Position numbers and translations under genes: made by a program. DNA of 64,000 nt from Clostridiales bacterium (GTDB taxonomy: Bacteria > Bacillota > Clostridia > Christensenellales > Borkfalkiaceae), in assembly GCA_015069465.1 (NCBI GenBank), contig SVIO01000004.1, positions 62,001 to 126,000 on the forward strand, in the 5' to 3' direction. Of this stretch, positions 41,863 through 51,082 are shown piece after piece. The first letter of the stretch is position 1. Every line of letters starts with the position of its first letter. Below the pieces are notes generated by a model, which was not told the DNA's origin, made no database searches, and saw only the letters and a list, made by a program, of their open reading frames with translations.

Positions 41863-43122
41863 ATGAAAAAGAAACGAGTTATAGACAACAAACCGAGATT
41901 CAATATGAACAAAAAGCCAATTAAACCCAAGTGGTATTTAAAACTTGTGGAATATGTTGCAGCGCCATTTTATTTATGGTTTAATAAGGGAAAGGTAAAA
42001 GTTCAGAAAGAAGTTAAAAAGATAAAAGGGCCATACTTAATTCTTGCAACGCACGCATCTTTTATGGATTTTCCACAAATAGTTAGGGGAATAATGCCAC
42101 GAACAACGGGCTGGGTTATGTCAGTTGAAGAATTTAGGCGTGGCGATTGGCTTATGGGTGGCATAGGTGGAATGCCAAAGCGCAAATTCACCCATGATAT
42201 CGTAACTGCAAAGCACATGCTATATTATTTAAAGAAATTAAAGCACACTTGCACAATCTTTCCAGAAGCAAGGTTTGAATTTGCTGGCATAAACGAAAGG
42301 TTAGATGGTGCGCTTGGTAAATTCTGTAAACTTGCAGACGTGCCTGTTGTAATGTGCATGAGCAATGGTAACTTCATCAACTCACCACAATGGAGCAAGC
42401 ACCCATATAGGAAAATTCGCCAAGAAGCCAATATCTATATGCTAATTACAAAAGAACAACTAAAAGAAATGACTGCTGAAGAAATTCAGGCAAAAATCGA
42501 ACAGGCATTTGTTAAAGATGAATATAAGTGGCAGGTAGAAAACAACTTGCACACCAAATGCAAACAAAGGGCAGACGGACTTTATAAGATTTTATATAAA
42601 TGCCCACATTGTGGCAAAGAGTTCATGATGGAAAGTGCTGGCATATATCTTTGGTGCAATAATTGTGGCTCTAAGTGGGAAATGGACACTTTAAGTAGGC
42701 TTAAGGGCTTAAATACTGACAAAGGTTATTCTCATATTCCAGATTGGTATAATTGGGAGAGAGAAGAAGTTAGAAAAGAAGTTGTAAATGGAACTTATCT
42801 CTTTGAAGATGAAGTTAGAGTAGAAGATTATTATTCGTCTAAAACAGGTTGTATCCCTGTTGGTGATGCACACTTAGTACATAATAAAGATGGCTTTACA
42901 ATTTCTGGAATTGTTAATGGCGAGCAATTTAATGTAAATAAGCCTGTTTCATCAATGTATTCGGCGCATATAGAATATGACTTTTTAGGTCGTGGCGATG
43001 CAATAGATATCGCAACCGATAAGACAACCTATTTTATGTTCTTAAAATCGGCAAAAAATCAATTAACCAAAATTCACTTTGCAACCGAAGAACTTTATGA
43101 CTTTTATGTAAGAAACAAGTAA
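41863..43122 (+). CDS. PlsC-like acyltransferase fused to a zinc ribbon and C-terminal domain
   Basis: The first 230 residues are a lysophospholipid-acyltransferase-type domain: the catalytic H-x4-D is HASFMD (H64, D69), and the acceptor motif, usually FPEGT/R, reads FPEAR (133-137). A four-cysteine zinc ribbon follows, CPHC (247-250) and CNNC (265-268). The last 145 residues are a separate domain with beta-rich character (GDAHLVHNKDGFTISGIV). There is no clear hydrophobic helix apart from a weak segment near 30-40. This architecture is longer than PlsC (about 200-240). The substrate is unknown. The promoter places the ATG at the transcript start. Confidence 0.82.
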   Translation: MKKKRVIDNKPRFNMNKKPIKPKWYLKLVEYVAAPFYLWFNKGKVKVQKEVKKIKGPYLILATHASFMDFPQIVRGIMPRTTGWVMSVEEFRRGDWLMGGIGGMPKRKFTHDIVTAKHMLYYLKKLKHTCTIFPEARFEFAGINERLDGALGKFCKLADVPVVMCMSNGNFINSPQWSKHPYRKIRQEANIYMLITKEQLKEMTAEEIQAKIEQAFVKDEYKWQVENNLHTKCKQRADGLYKILYKCPHCGKEFMMESAGIYLWCNNCGSKWEMDTLSRLKGLNTDKGYSHIPDWYNWEREEVRKEVVNGTYLFEDEVRVEDYYSSKTGCIPVGDAHLVHNKDGFTISGIVNGEQFNVNKPVSSMYSAHIEYDFLGRGDAIDIATDKTTYFMFLKSAKNQLTKIHFATEELYDFYVRNK

Positions 43123-43130
43123 AAAAAACA

Positions 43131-43163
43131 AAAAAAGACATAGCAGATTGCTATGTCTTTTTT
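43131..43163. terminator. Bidirectional terminator between the acyltransferase and sepF genes
   Basis: AAAAAAGACATAGCA (43131-43145), GAT loop, TGCTATGTCTTTTTT (43149-43163); A and T flanks allow use from both sides. Confidence 0.92.
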
Positions 43164-43175
43164 TTAGTTAAAAAA

Positions 43176-43496
43176 TTATTTTACTTCAACGCCAGAAGGT
43201 GAGAACATAAACACATTTTTGCTCATCTCATAAACGCCACCACCAAGTGCATAGATAGCGCCTGAAAGCATATCTAAAACTCTAACGGCAGTTTCGGTTT
43301 TGAGTTCGGTCAAATGCACAACGGCATTTTTACCTATTTTCATGGCATCAATTATGTTTTCAACATCACTAAAAGCCGAAGGGCTAAACACAGCCACAGG
43401 ACCTGTTTTATCGTTAATATCCGTGCTTAAGTTGTTTATTGTAGAACGGTCATTTTTAGTTTTTGGTTCTCTACCAAACAAATCAAATACACCCAT
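43176..43496 (-). CDS. sepF: Cell division protein SepF
   Basis: SepF binds FtsZ and the membrane at the septum in Gram-positives and cyanobacteria. The N-terminus MGVFDLFGREPKTK can form the membrane-binding helix, and the core VAVFSPSAFSDVENIIDAMKIG (in parts) leads to VVHLTE, MLSGAIYALGGGVYEMSKNVFMFSP, the typical glycine-rich turn. Length 106 is short because the linker is reduced. It closes the asd-dapA-dapB-yggS operon; yggS-sepF adjacency is common in Firmicutes. Confidence 0.94.
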   Translation of the reverse strand: MGVFDLFGREPKTKNDRSTINNLSTDINDKTGPVAVFSPSAFSDVENIIDAMKIGKNAVVHLTELKTETAVRVLDMLSGAIYALGGGVYEMSKNVFMFSPSGVEVK

Positions 43497-43508
43497 TTGT
43501 ATCTTCCT

Positions 43509-44180
43509 TTATTTTAAATAATTTCTTTTTCCAAAAATGCTAGAGCCAAGCCTTATCATATTGCTACCATTTTTAATGGCAACCAAATAATCGTTTGACA
43601 TACCCATTGACAAATATTCTATAGACATGCCGTTTTCTTTAAGTTTATCATAAAGCCCACGCATTTTTTGGCACAAATTTTCAAGCAAACTTTCATCATC
43701 AGTGTGGGGGAGCATTGCCATAAGTCCTTTAACGCAGATATTAGAATATTTATTCGAAATATCAACAACGCTATCAAATGCCTTTTCTAAAGTAAAGCCA
43801 CTTTTAGAAAGTTCGCCACCGATGTTTACTTCTATTAAAATGTTTTGCACTAAATTTCTATTTTTAGCAACTCTATCTATCTCTGAGGCAAGTTTATCAC
43901 TATCAACAGACTGAATAAGGTCAACCTTTCCAACCAAATATTTAACTTTGTTAGTTTGTAAATGTCCTATAAAATGTTGCTTAGCGCCAACGATACTAGA
44001 GTTTTTCAAGTTAAATTCTTGAACCTTATTTTCAGCAACAACTTTAAGCCCTAATTCTATAGCCCTATTTATCGTGTCGATATCAACCATTTTAGTTGCA
44101 CCCACAAGGGTGATAGGCTCGCCTAAATTATTGCCACTAGAAATATCAGCAAAAATTTGTTTTAAGTTATTTTCAAGCAT
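43509..44180 (-). CDS. yggS: PLP homeostasis protein YggS/YlmE
   Basis: Fold III PLP-binding protein, an alanine-racemase-like barrel without known catalytic role, which buffers PLP. The PLP lysine is in LVGATKMVD near residue 28, followed by VAENKVQEF and the HFIGHLQTNKVKYL segment, then GLMAMLPHTDDE and LSMGMSNDYLVAIKNGSNMIRLGSSIFG (in parts). I prefer ATG 44180, one base after the dapB stop, giving 223 residues; GTG 44204 inside dapB would add eight residues. No strong ribosome site is seen for either, so coupling to dapB is plausible. Confidence 0.92.
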   Translation of the reverse strand: MLENNLKQIFADISSGNNLGEPITLVGATKMVDIDTINRAIELGLKVVAENKVQEFNLKNSSIVGAKQHFIGHLQTNKVKYLVGKVDLIQSVDSDKLASEIDRVAKNRNLVQNILIEVNIGGELSKSGFTLEKAFDSVVDISNKYSNICVKGLMAMLPHTDDESLLENLCQKMRGLYDKLKENGMSIEYLSMGMSNDYLVAIKNGSNMIRLGSSIFGKRNYLK

Positions 44181-44181
44181 T

Positions 44182-44937
44182 TTATTTTTGGTTAATAACA
44201 TCACTCATATTGTATAAGCCATTAGGCATATTAACAATAAACTGAGCAGCCTTAACAGCGCCGTCAGCAAATACGCTTCTATCGGTTGCTTGGTGGGTTA
44301 GTGTAATCGTTTCAAAGTTAGAAGCGAAAATAACTTGATGTTCGCCAACAATTCCACCACCACGTACAGCGTGAATACCAATTTCATTTTTGTCACGCTT
44401 GCCAACAATTCCATTTCTTCCATAAGTATAAAACTTATCGTCATCAACGCTCTTAACAGCATCGGCAAGCATAAGCGCCGTGCCACTTGGGGCATCAACC
44501 TTTTGGTTGTGATGTTTTTCAATAATTTCAATATCAAACTCGCCAAGTGCTGAAGTTGCTTTCTTTACAAGGTCGATAAGAGCATTAACGCCTAGTGACA
44601 TGTTTCCAGAACGGAAAAGTGGCAATTTTTTGCTACAACTACTAACTTTTTCAATTTGCTCAGGTGAATATCCTGTTGCACACAAAACTGCAGGGATATT
44701 TTTAGCCAAGCAAAAATTTAATATATTATCAAGGTTAGATGGTGCAGAAAAGTCGATAATAACATCAACATCTTCTTTAACTTTATCAAAAGCATCATAA
44801 ATAGGGAAGTTTTTGTCAAAGCAATTCATAATGATGTCAACGCCACAAACAGCCTTAACATTATCGTTAAGTTTGCAAGATTCAAACACCTTTCTTCCCA
44901 TTCTACCATTAGCACCACTAATTAAAATATTTATCAT
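44182..44937 (-). CDS. dapB: 4-hydroxy-tetrahydrodipicolinate reductase
   Basis: DapB is the NAD(P)H-dependent second committed step to diaminopimelate and lysine. It opens MINILISGANGRMGRKVFE with the GxxGxxG fold, has the catalytic EKHHNQKVDAPSGTALMLAD near 143-162 and the C-terminal SVFADGAVKAAQFIV. Length 251 is normal. It lies three bases after dapA and is followed directly by yggS. Confidence 0.97.
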   Translation of the reverse strand: MINILISGANGRMGRKVFESCKLNDNVKAVCGVDIIMNCFDKNFPIYDAFDKVKEDVDVIIDFSAPSNLDNILNFCLAKNIPAVLCATGYSPEQIEKVSSCSKKLPLFRSGNMSLGVNALIDLVKKATSALGEFDIEIIEKHHNQKVDAPSGTALMLADAVKSVDDDKFYTYGRNGIVGKRDKNEIGIHAVRGGGIVGEHQVIFASNFETITLTHQATDRSVFADGAVKAAQFIVNMPNGLYNMSDVINQK

Positions 44938-44940
44938 ATC

Positions 44941-45834
44941 TTACTCCTTAATAGAAAATCCAAAATCAACAAGAATCTTTTTCATTGCTTCAGTATGTTC
45001 AGGCTCGAGTTCAGTTAGTGGAGCACGAACGATACCTGTTCCAAGTCCGATAAGTTCGGCAGCCTTTTTTACAGGGATAGGGTTAACTTCACAGAACATA
45101 ATGTCAATAAGTGGTAAAAGTCTTTCTTGAAGTTCATATGCTTGCTTATTTTTGCCAGCATAATAAAGCCTTGCAACGTCGCCAACTTCTTTTGGAGCGA
45201 TGTTAGAAGCAACCGAGATGAGACCCATAGAACCAATGCTCATCATAGCAAGGTTAAGGTTGTCATCGCCAGAATAAAGGGCAGTTTTGCCACGGATAAG
45301 GCGTGCAGTTTCGCATATTTGTTCCATATTGCCACAGGCTTCTTTGATACCACCGATGTTTTTATGTTCAGCGATTTCAGCCATAGTTGTTGGCAAAATG
45401 TTAACGCCCGTTCTTGCAGGCACGTTATAACAAAGAACAGGAATATCAACATTGTCGCACACATCGTTATAGTATTTTACTAAACCCTTTTGTGTGCATT
45501 TATTGTAATAAGGTGTAACAACAAGCAAGCCGTCAGCACCAACTTTTTGAGCAAATTGACTCTTTTCAATAGCCTTTTTAGTACAATTGCTTCCAGAACC
45601 CAAGATAAACTTAACTCTGCCAGCAATTGTGTCGTAAGCAAACTTTGCAATTCTGTCGTATTCGCTATCGGTAATTGTAGGTGTTTCACCCGTTGTTCCA
45701 AGAATTGTCAAAGCATCAATCTCATTTGCAATTTGATATTCTATTTGTTTTTCAAACGCCTTGTAATCAATGCCATCAGGTGTAAAAGGAGTGATGGCAG
45801 CCGTACAAGTTCCCTTAAAAATAGTCTTGTTCAT
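44941..45834 (-). CDS. dapA: 4-hydroxy-tetrahydrodipicolinate synthase
   Basis: DapA condenses aspartate semialdehyde with pyruvate. The barrel opens TAAITPFTPDGIDY, with LGTTGETPTITDSEY near 44-58, YYNKCTQKGLVKYY near 108, YNVPARTG near 135-142 and the Schiff-base lysine in GGIKEACG near 160-167. Length is 297. Its start is 16 bases after the asd stop on the minus strand, with GGAG in the gap. Confidence 0.97.
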   Translation of the reverse strand: MNKTIFKGTCTAAITPFTPDGIDYKAFEKQIEYQIANEIDALTILGTTGETPTITDSEYDRIAKFAYDTIAGRVKFILGSGSNCTKKAIEKSQFAQKVGADGLLVVTPYYNKCTQKGLVKYYNDVCDNVDIPVLCYNVPARTGVNILPTTMAEIAEHKNIGGIKEACGNMEQICETARLIRGKTALYSGDDNLNLAMMSIGSMGLISVASNIAPKEVGDVARLYYAGKNKQAYELQERLLPLIDIMFCEVNPIPVKKAAELIGLGTGIVRAPLTELEPEHTEAMKKILVDFGFSIKE

Positions 45835-45850
45835 TTAATGCTCCTAAAAA

Positions 45851-46867
45851 TTAGTTTAATTGGTCTTTAACTGCACCCATTTCAATTGCCTTTTCAGCGA
45901 TTTGAATAGTATTAGTTGCAGCACCCTTTCTAATGTTGTCAGCAACGCACCAGAGATTGATACCACTTTCAACAGTTTCGTCTTTTCTAATTCTACCAAC
46001 AAAAACTTCGTCTTTGTCTTCAGCCGTAAGTGGCATAGGATAAAGGTTGTTTGCACCATCGTCTTGAAGTACAACGCCTTGTGCCTCACTTAAAACCTTT
46101 TTAACTTCTTCAACAGTGCAAGGTTTTTCAAACTCAAGGTTGATAGATTCGCTGTGACCATAGTAAACAGGAACTCTAACGCAAGTTGCAGTAACTTTGA
46201 TAGATTGGTCGTTTAAGATTTTCTTTGTTTCAAAAATCATTTTGTCTTCTTCTTTGGTGTAACCATTTTCTAGGAAGACGTCGATGTGTGGCAAGCAGTT
46301 ACCAAAAATAGGGTAAGGGAATTTCTTAGGTTCAGCGCCGTTAATTCCATCTTTAAGGTCGTTAAAGCCTTTAACGCCAGCACCAGAAACTGCTTGATAT
46401 GTAGAATAAATAACTCTCTTAATTTTGAAAGCCTTGTGGAGTGGTTTTAAAACAACCATTGCTTGAATTGTTGAGCAGTTTGGGTTTGCGATGATATTTT
46501 TGTGCCAAGCGATATCTTCAGCATTACATTCTGGAACAACAAGAGGAACGTCTTTATCTCTACGCCAAGCATTAGAGTTATCGATAACTAAAATGCCGTG
46601 TTTTGCAAAAATAGGCGCATATTCTTTACTGATGTCACCACCTGCAGAGAAAAGAGCGATATCAATTTTTTTATCAACAATATTTTTTTCAGCAAGTTCG
46701 ATAACTGTGTGTGGTTTGCCCATAAAATCGATGTTAGAACCAGCAGACCTTGCTGATGCGAATAGGTAATAATTTTCAACTGGTAAGTTTCTTTCTTCTA
46801 AAACTTGTAAAAATTTTCTGCCGACCATACCTGTTGCGCCGACAACTGCTACATTGTATTTCTTCAT
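45851..46867 (-). CDS. asd: Aspartate-semialdehyde dehydrogenase
   Basis: Asd makes aspartate semialdehyde, the branch point for lysine/DAP and threonine/methionine. NADP-binding opening NVAVVGATGMVGRKFLQVL; the catalytic cysteine is in IANPNCSTIQAM near residue 129, and the active His region is RVPVYYGHSESI near 237. Length is 338. First gene of the DAP operon; no lysine riboswitch is apparent in its short leader, so control must lie elsewhere or be absent. Confidence 0.97.
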   Translation of the reverse strand: MKKYNVAVVGATGMVGRKFLQVLEERNLPVENYYLFASARSAGSNIDFMGKPHTVIELAEKNIVDKKIDIALFSAGGDISKEYAPIFAKHGILVIDNSNAWRRDKDVPLVVPECNAEDIAWHKNIIANPNCSTIQAMVVLKPLHKAFKIKRVIYSTYQAVSGAGVKGFNDLKDGINGAEPKKFPYPIFGNCLPHIDVFLENGYTKEEDKMIFETKKILNDQSIKVTATCVRVPVYYGHSESINLEFEKPCTVEEVKKVLSEAQGVVLQDDGANNLYPMPLTAEDKDEVFVGRIRKDETVESGINLWCVADNIRKGAATNTIQIAEKAIEMGAVKDQLN

Positions 46868-46956
46868 AGTAAGTCTCCTATAAACATAATATATGCATAG
46901 TTTATCAAAACAAAGTAAAAAAGTAAAGTTTTTTTTCGCATAATACCTATTTTTAT

Positions 46957-46985
46957 TTGTAAAATATTTAAATTTAGTGTATATT
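46957..46985 (+). promoter_or_regulatory. Promoter of the DUF624-like gene
   Basis: TTGTAA at 46957-46962, 17-base spacer, TATATT at 46980-46985. It predicts a leader of about 140 bases (46992-47134), in which I recognise no known riboswitch. Confidence 0.5.
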
Positions 46986-47134
46986 TTATAATAGGCATCT
47001 ATAAAATCAATTTACCCGAACAACTTAAACATAAAATTTTTGTGAATTTAGGTATAGTAACGGCTAGGCTGGTTTTATAAAAATATTGTTAAAAACACCT
47101 TAGTGAGTGTAAAAACAAATAAACGGAGAAGATA

Positions 47135-48400
47135 ATGGCAAAGAAAAAAAGAGGCTTAATAGATAGGTTTGTAATGGGTTCAGAAAAATCTGAAGGCTAT
47201 GCAAGAGCGTCCCTTCCATCAAACAGATGGGAACTTGGTTGGGATATTTTTAAGGGCAGGTTTAGTAAGTTATTTATAATCAATTTGCTAATAATACTAT
47301 TTTGCTTGCCAATATTTGCGCTATTAGTTTTTAGGTATATGTCAATCTTAAATTATGGCATAACATATCCATTTTCACAAAGTTTTGGCGTGGGCTATGG
47401 TTCGCTTCCTAGTATGGATGGCGCACAAGAAAGCATTATTTTCTTGGTAAATTTATCATCATATATCTTGGCTCCACTTGCATTTGGTATTGCTGCAGTT
47501 GGCATTGCTGGTGCAACTTATGTAATAAGAAACATGGTGTGGACAGAAGGTATTTTCGTTGCAAACGATTTTTGGCATGGAATAAAGAAAAACTTTAAGC
47601 AAATAGCCATTATAATGATTATTTATTCTATTGTGTTTTACCTATCAAGTATATCTGTTGCAATGTGCGATAGGGTGATTGCAACGGGCACTGACACTGA
47701 GTGGTTATATATCGCAACAAAAGTTCTTACCTATATCATTATAGGAACTTTCTCGGTTATGACATTGCATATGATTGTTATGTCTGTAACTTATGACCTA
47801 AAATTAAGACAACTTTTTAAGAACTCGTTTATTTTCTCGTTTGCATTGCTTCCAAACAACGCATTCTTTATTGCAATTGCACTAATTCCATTTTTACTAT
47901 TACTGCTAGATGGTTTATTTATGCTAATAGGCATAGTAATGGTGTTTGTTTTTGGTTTTTCACTTTTCTTGTTAATATGGGTTAACTTCTGTCAATGGTC
48001 ATACGATAAGTTTGTAAACGACAGGATTAAGGGTGCTAAAAAGAATAGGGGTATCTATCAAAAAATTAAATCAAGCGACTCTGGTGCTCTCAAGAAATAC
48101 AAAGACCAACTTGCAATGGCTGAGCAAACTGCGCTAAACAGCAGACCTGTTAAGCCTATAACCGATGAAGAACTAACTATTGCAGAACTTCCAACATCGT
48201 TTAGCAGAAGCGATATTCATAAACTTGAACAAAGTAAACAAGCGCTTTATGACGACCACGAAAGATATGTTGAAGAACATACAAAGAAAGATAAACACGA
48301 GTTTACCGAACAAGATAAGGAAAACGAAAGGTTAAGGTTAGAAAGAGAAAAGAGAATAGAAAAAGCAAAGAGAGAACTTGCTAAGAGAAATAAAAAATAA
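47135..48400 (+). CDS. DUF624/YesL-like membrane protein
   Basis: A 421-residue protein with about six hydrophobic helices in residues 50-290 and a long, highly charged C-terminal tail (about 300-421, Lys/Glu/Arg-rich, likely coiled coil and cytoplasmic). The stretch ELGWDIFKGRFSKLFIINLL near 28-47 and the FCLPIFALL that follows resemble the opening of DUF624/YesL proteins, which sit in many Firmicutes genomes near polysaccharide genes. No such genes are adjacent here. Function unknown; the family assignment is moderate. Confidence 0.65.
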   Translation: MAKKKRGLIDRFVMGSEKSEGYARASLPSNRWELGWDIFKGRFSKLFIINLLIILFCLPIFALLVFRYMSILNYGITYPFSQSFGVGYGSLPSMDGAQESIIFLVNLSSYILAPLAFGIAAVGIAGATYVIRNMVWTEGIFVANDFWHGIKKNFKQIAIIMIIYSIVFYLSSISVAMCDRVIATGTDTEWLYIATKVLTYIIIGTFSVMTLHMIVMSVTYDLKLRQLFKNSFIFSFALLPNNAFFIAIALIPFLLLLLDGLFMLIGIVMVFVFGFSLFLLIWVNFCQWSYDKFVNDRIKGAKKNRGIYQKIKSSDSGALKKYKDQLAMAEQTALNSRPVKPITDEELTIAELPTSFSRSDIHKLEQSKQALYDDHERYVEEHTKKDKHEFTEQDKENERLRLEREKRIEKAKRELAKRNKK

Positions 48401-48403
48401 TAA

Positions 48404-48433
48404 TTGATTTTCATAAAGACGCTTATTTATAAT
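48404..48433 (+). promoter_or_regulatory. Candidate promoter of hslO
   Basis: TTGATT at 48404-48409, 18-base spacer, TATAAT at 48428-48433. The -10 lies inside the loop and arm of the hairpin that ends the upstream gene. Confidence 0.5.
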
Positions 48434-48443
48434 AGGCGTCTTT
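48415..48443 (+). terminator. Hairpin after the DUF624-like gene
   Basis: AAAGACGC (48415-48422) and GCGTCTTT (48436-48443), 13-base loop, with only a three-base T end. A weak terminator. Confidence 0.55.
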
Positions 48444-48485
48444 GATAACTTATAGATAAATTACTTTTATAAAGGAAGAAAAGCA

Positions 48486-49343
48486 TTGAATAAATTACTT
48501 AAAACAATAGTATTTGACAATCAAATTACCTTGTCGGTATTAGACACAACCGATATGGTAAACGAAGCAATAAAAATTCACTCGTTATCGCCTGTATGTG
48601 CAGCAGCACTTGGGCGTACGCTCACCGTTTGCACGTTTATGTCAAGCAACTTAAAAAACCAAAAAGATAAACTCTCTGTAACCATAAAAGGCGATGGTAA
48701 GGGTGGCAAAATCACAGTTTGTGGAAATGGCGACCTAGAAATGCGTGGCTTTATTGATAACCCACAAATTGACCTTCCACTTAGAAGTGATGGAAAACTC
48801 AACGTGGGTGCGTGCGTTGGCAAAAATGGAAGACTCACCGTTGTTAGAAGTATGGGGCTAAAAGAGCCATATACAGGCAGTAGCGAACTTGTTAGTGGTG
48901 AAATTGCAGAAGATTTTACTGCATATTATGCCTTTAGCGAACAAATGCCAACAGCAATGGCGCTTGGTGTAAGAATAGGCACTGACGGAAAATGCGTGGG
49001 TGCAGGTGGGGTAATAGTTCAAGCCTTACCGGGTGCAAGTGATGATGCGCTATTTTTGGCAGAACAAATTGTTAAAGATTGCGCAAACGTTTCATCGCTA
49101 ATTGAAAATCACGGCGCAGAGTGGATTGTAAAAGAACTATTTTTTACCGACAAATATAACGAATATCACCCAGAATATAAGTGCCTTTGTTCAAGAGAGC
49201 AAATAGAAAAGGTGCTTATCTCGCTTGGGAAAGAAGAACTTTTAGATATCATAGAAAAAGAAGGGAAAATCACGGTAAGTTGTGAGTTCTGTGATAAGAT
49301 TTATGAGTTTGATAGTAGTGATGTAGAGAAATTTTTTAACTAA
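48486..49343 (+). CDS. hslO: Redox-regulated chaperone Hsp33
   Basis: Hsp33 is a holdase switched on by oxidation of four zinc-binding cysteines. They are present as C-x-C (KCLCSRE, near residue 236) and C-x-x-C (SCEFCDK, near 268). Conserved GKLNVGACVGKNGRLTVVR-like segment near 102 and YFxxSEQxPT (YYAFSEQMPT near 148) mark the family. The start is TTG 48486, backed by AAGGAAG upstream. Length 285 is normal. Confidence 0.95.
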   Translation: MNKLLKTIVFDNQITLSVLDTTDMVNEAIKIHSLSPVCAAALGRTLTVCTFMSSNLKNQKDKLSVTIKGDGKGGKITVCGNGDLEMRGFIDNPQIDLPLRSDGKLNVGACVGKNGRLTVVRSMGLKEPYTGSSELVSGEIAEDFTAYYAFSEQMPTAMALGVRIGTDGKCVGAGGVIVQALPGASDDALFLAEQIVKDCANVSSLIENHGAEWIVKELFFTDKYNEYHPEYKCLCSREQIEKVLISLGKEELLDIIEKEGKITVSCEFCDKIYEFDSSDVEKFFN

Positions 49344-49369
49344 CAAAAAAGTGCTTACAAGAGAAAATA

Positions 49370-51082
49370 ATGAACGCAAAGATTATACCATTTGAAAAAG
49401 ACATAAATAGATATATTCGCCTTGCTACAATGCGCATAGAAAACAAAGATTATCTAGGTGCATTAGCCTTTCTTTTTGACGGCGAAAAAGTGTGTAAAAA
49501 TCACGAGTTTTATGAGCAAATAGCAAGGGTATATTCGCTTATGGAACAGTATGAAATGTCTAATTTATATTGGTTTAGATATCTATATTATGCCCCAAAA
49601 GATAAAGTATCTATGTGCTATGAAGAACTTGCAATAAACTATTTTTATCTAGACAATTTGTGGGCGTCTGGATATTATTTTCACAAAAAAATATCAGTAG
49701 ATGGCTTTATTTCTAAACAAGATATAGACCCAGAAATAATCGATTTTTTCTCTGGGGAAGATGCCAAAAAATATGCTTATAGAATAGTTTATCCTTATGA
49801 TAAAGCAGACTATTCTTTAGAAAAAACTAATGCAAGAAGGTTTATTAGAGCAGGCAATTTTAAAGAAAGTATAGTTGAACTAAAAAAATTGCCAAAGGCC
49901 TGTCACGATGAGCAAACTTTAGATGATTTATCAGTTGCATATTTGATGCTTGACGACTATGAAAATGCTGAAAAAACGGCAAGAGAGCATTTGAAAATAA
50001 AGGGCGATAATCTAAACGCATATTGCAATTTATCAACCATTTTTGATATGAAAAAGGACAGCGAAAACGCAGAGTTCTACTATCAAAAAGCCTTAGCGCT
50101 ATATAATGATAACGAAGATGATTGCTATAAAATCGTAAGCCCTGCCATTGAAAGAAAAGACCACAAAACGGCAAAAATGTGCTTTGAGAGAATAATAAAA
50201 GATAGACCTTATGATTTTACAATGCGTTTTTTCTATGCTCAAGCACTAATCAATTTAGGCGACTATGAACAAGGGCTAAAAGAACTTAAAAAAGCATACC
50301 TTCATAACCCTAAAGATTTTGTCGTAGAGTATTATATAAACCTAGCAAAAAAACTTACTCTTGGCAGTGACATAGAAACCAAAATGTTGCCACTTGCCTA
50401 TTATAAAGAACTTCCTAAAAAATGCCAAACGGCATATAAGAAAAAGATAAATGAACTTGCAAAAAATCCACAAAATATAAGCGTGCAAATCAAAAAAGAC
50501 GAAACTAAAAAAATGCTAACTTGGGGGCTTATATTTGGCAAAGATTCGCTTATGAAAGAGTGTGCAATGATTTTATCATTTTGCGATAAAAAAGTGTTTA
50601 AGGAAGTTGCCTTAAATGTGCTGTTAAATCCTGATGTTTCTGCCGATGCAAAAAGGCTTTTAGCATACGCTTTAACCATAACGGGAATCAAAGGAAAAAT
50701 AGCAGTGGTTGCTGGCAGTTATTACTCAGAATTTTCATTAAAGAAATTGCTATGCGAAAAGAGAGAAGGAAGCAGGCTTTACATTTCGGCATATGCCTTA
50801 TGTTTATCCAGAATGTTGTTTTACGGAGTAGATGATTTTACAAACATGGTAAACGCAACGGACAGGCTGTTTTTTGATATAGGAAACAGGATAAACAGCG
50901 ATGAAGTGACAAATGAAGAACTTGCTGGGCTAATTTTAGCCGAGAGTGGCTATGAAAATTTTTCTGAAAGCAAGTTTATTCTTTCAGTTTTTGATGTAGA
51001 AGAAGAAAAACTCCAAAAACTTATAAACATTGCAGAAAGAGCAAAAAAGGAGAGAGATAATGATAAAAATAATAGACATTGA
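49370..51082 (+). CDS. TPR-repeat protein
   Basis: A 570-residue soluble protein of helical repeats. TPR-like units are visible near residues 20-60 (YLGALAFLFDGEKVCKNH), 165-235 (DDLSVAYLMLDDYENAEKTA; AYCNLSTIFDMKKDSENAEF) and 275-330 (RFFYAQALINLGDYEQGLKEL). The rest is less clear but helical. There is no signal peptide. A weak AAGAGA precedes the ATG. The end overlaps the next gene by 23 bases, so the two products may work together. Function unknown; TPR scaffolds usually hold other proteins. Confidence 0.8.
   Translation: MNAKIIPFEKDINRYIRLATMRIENKDYLGALAFLFDGEKVCKNHEFYEQIARVYSLMEQYEMSNLYWFRYLYYAPKDKVSMCYEELAINYFYLDNLWASGYYFHKKISVDGFISKQDIDPEIIDFFSGEDAKKYAYRIVYPYDKADYSLEKTNARRFIRAGNFKESIVELKKLPKACHDEQTLDDLSVAYLMLDDYENAEKTAREHLKIKGDNLNAYCNLSTIFDMKKDSENAEFYYQKALALYNDNEDDCYKIVSPAIERKDHKTAKMCFERIIKDRPYDFTMRFFYAQALINLGDYEQGLKELKKAYLHNPKDFVVEYYINLAKKLTLGSDIETKMLPLAYYKELPKKCQTAYKKKINELAKNPQNISVQIKKDETKKMLTWGLIFGKDSLMKECAMILSFCDKKVFKEVALNVLLNPDVSADAKRLLAYALTITGIKGKIAVVAGSYYSEFSLKKLLCEKREGSRLYISAYALCLSRMLFYGVDDFTNMVNATDRLFFDIGNRINSDEVTNEELAGLILAESGYENFSESKFILSVFDVEEEKLQKLINIAERAKKERDNDKNNRH

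Noticed and set aside
46868..46956. Lysine riboswitch before asd
   Set aside because: The space between a plausible promoter and the asd start is too short, and the conserved lysine-riboswitch core is not present.
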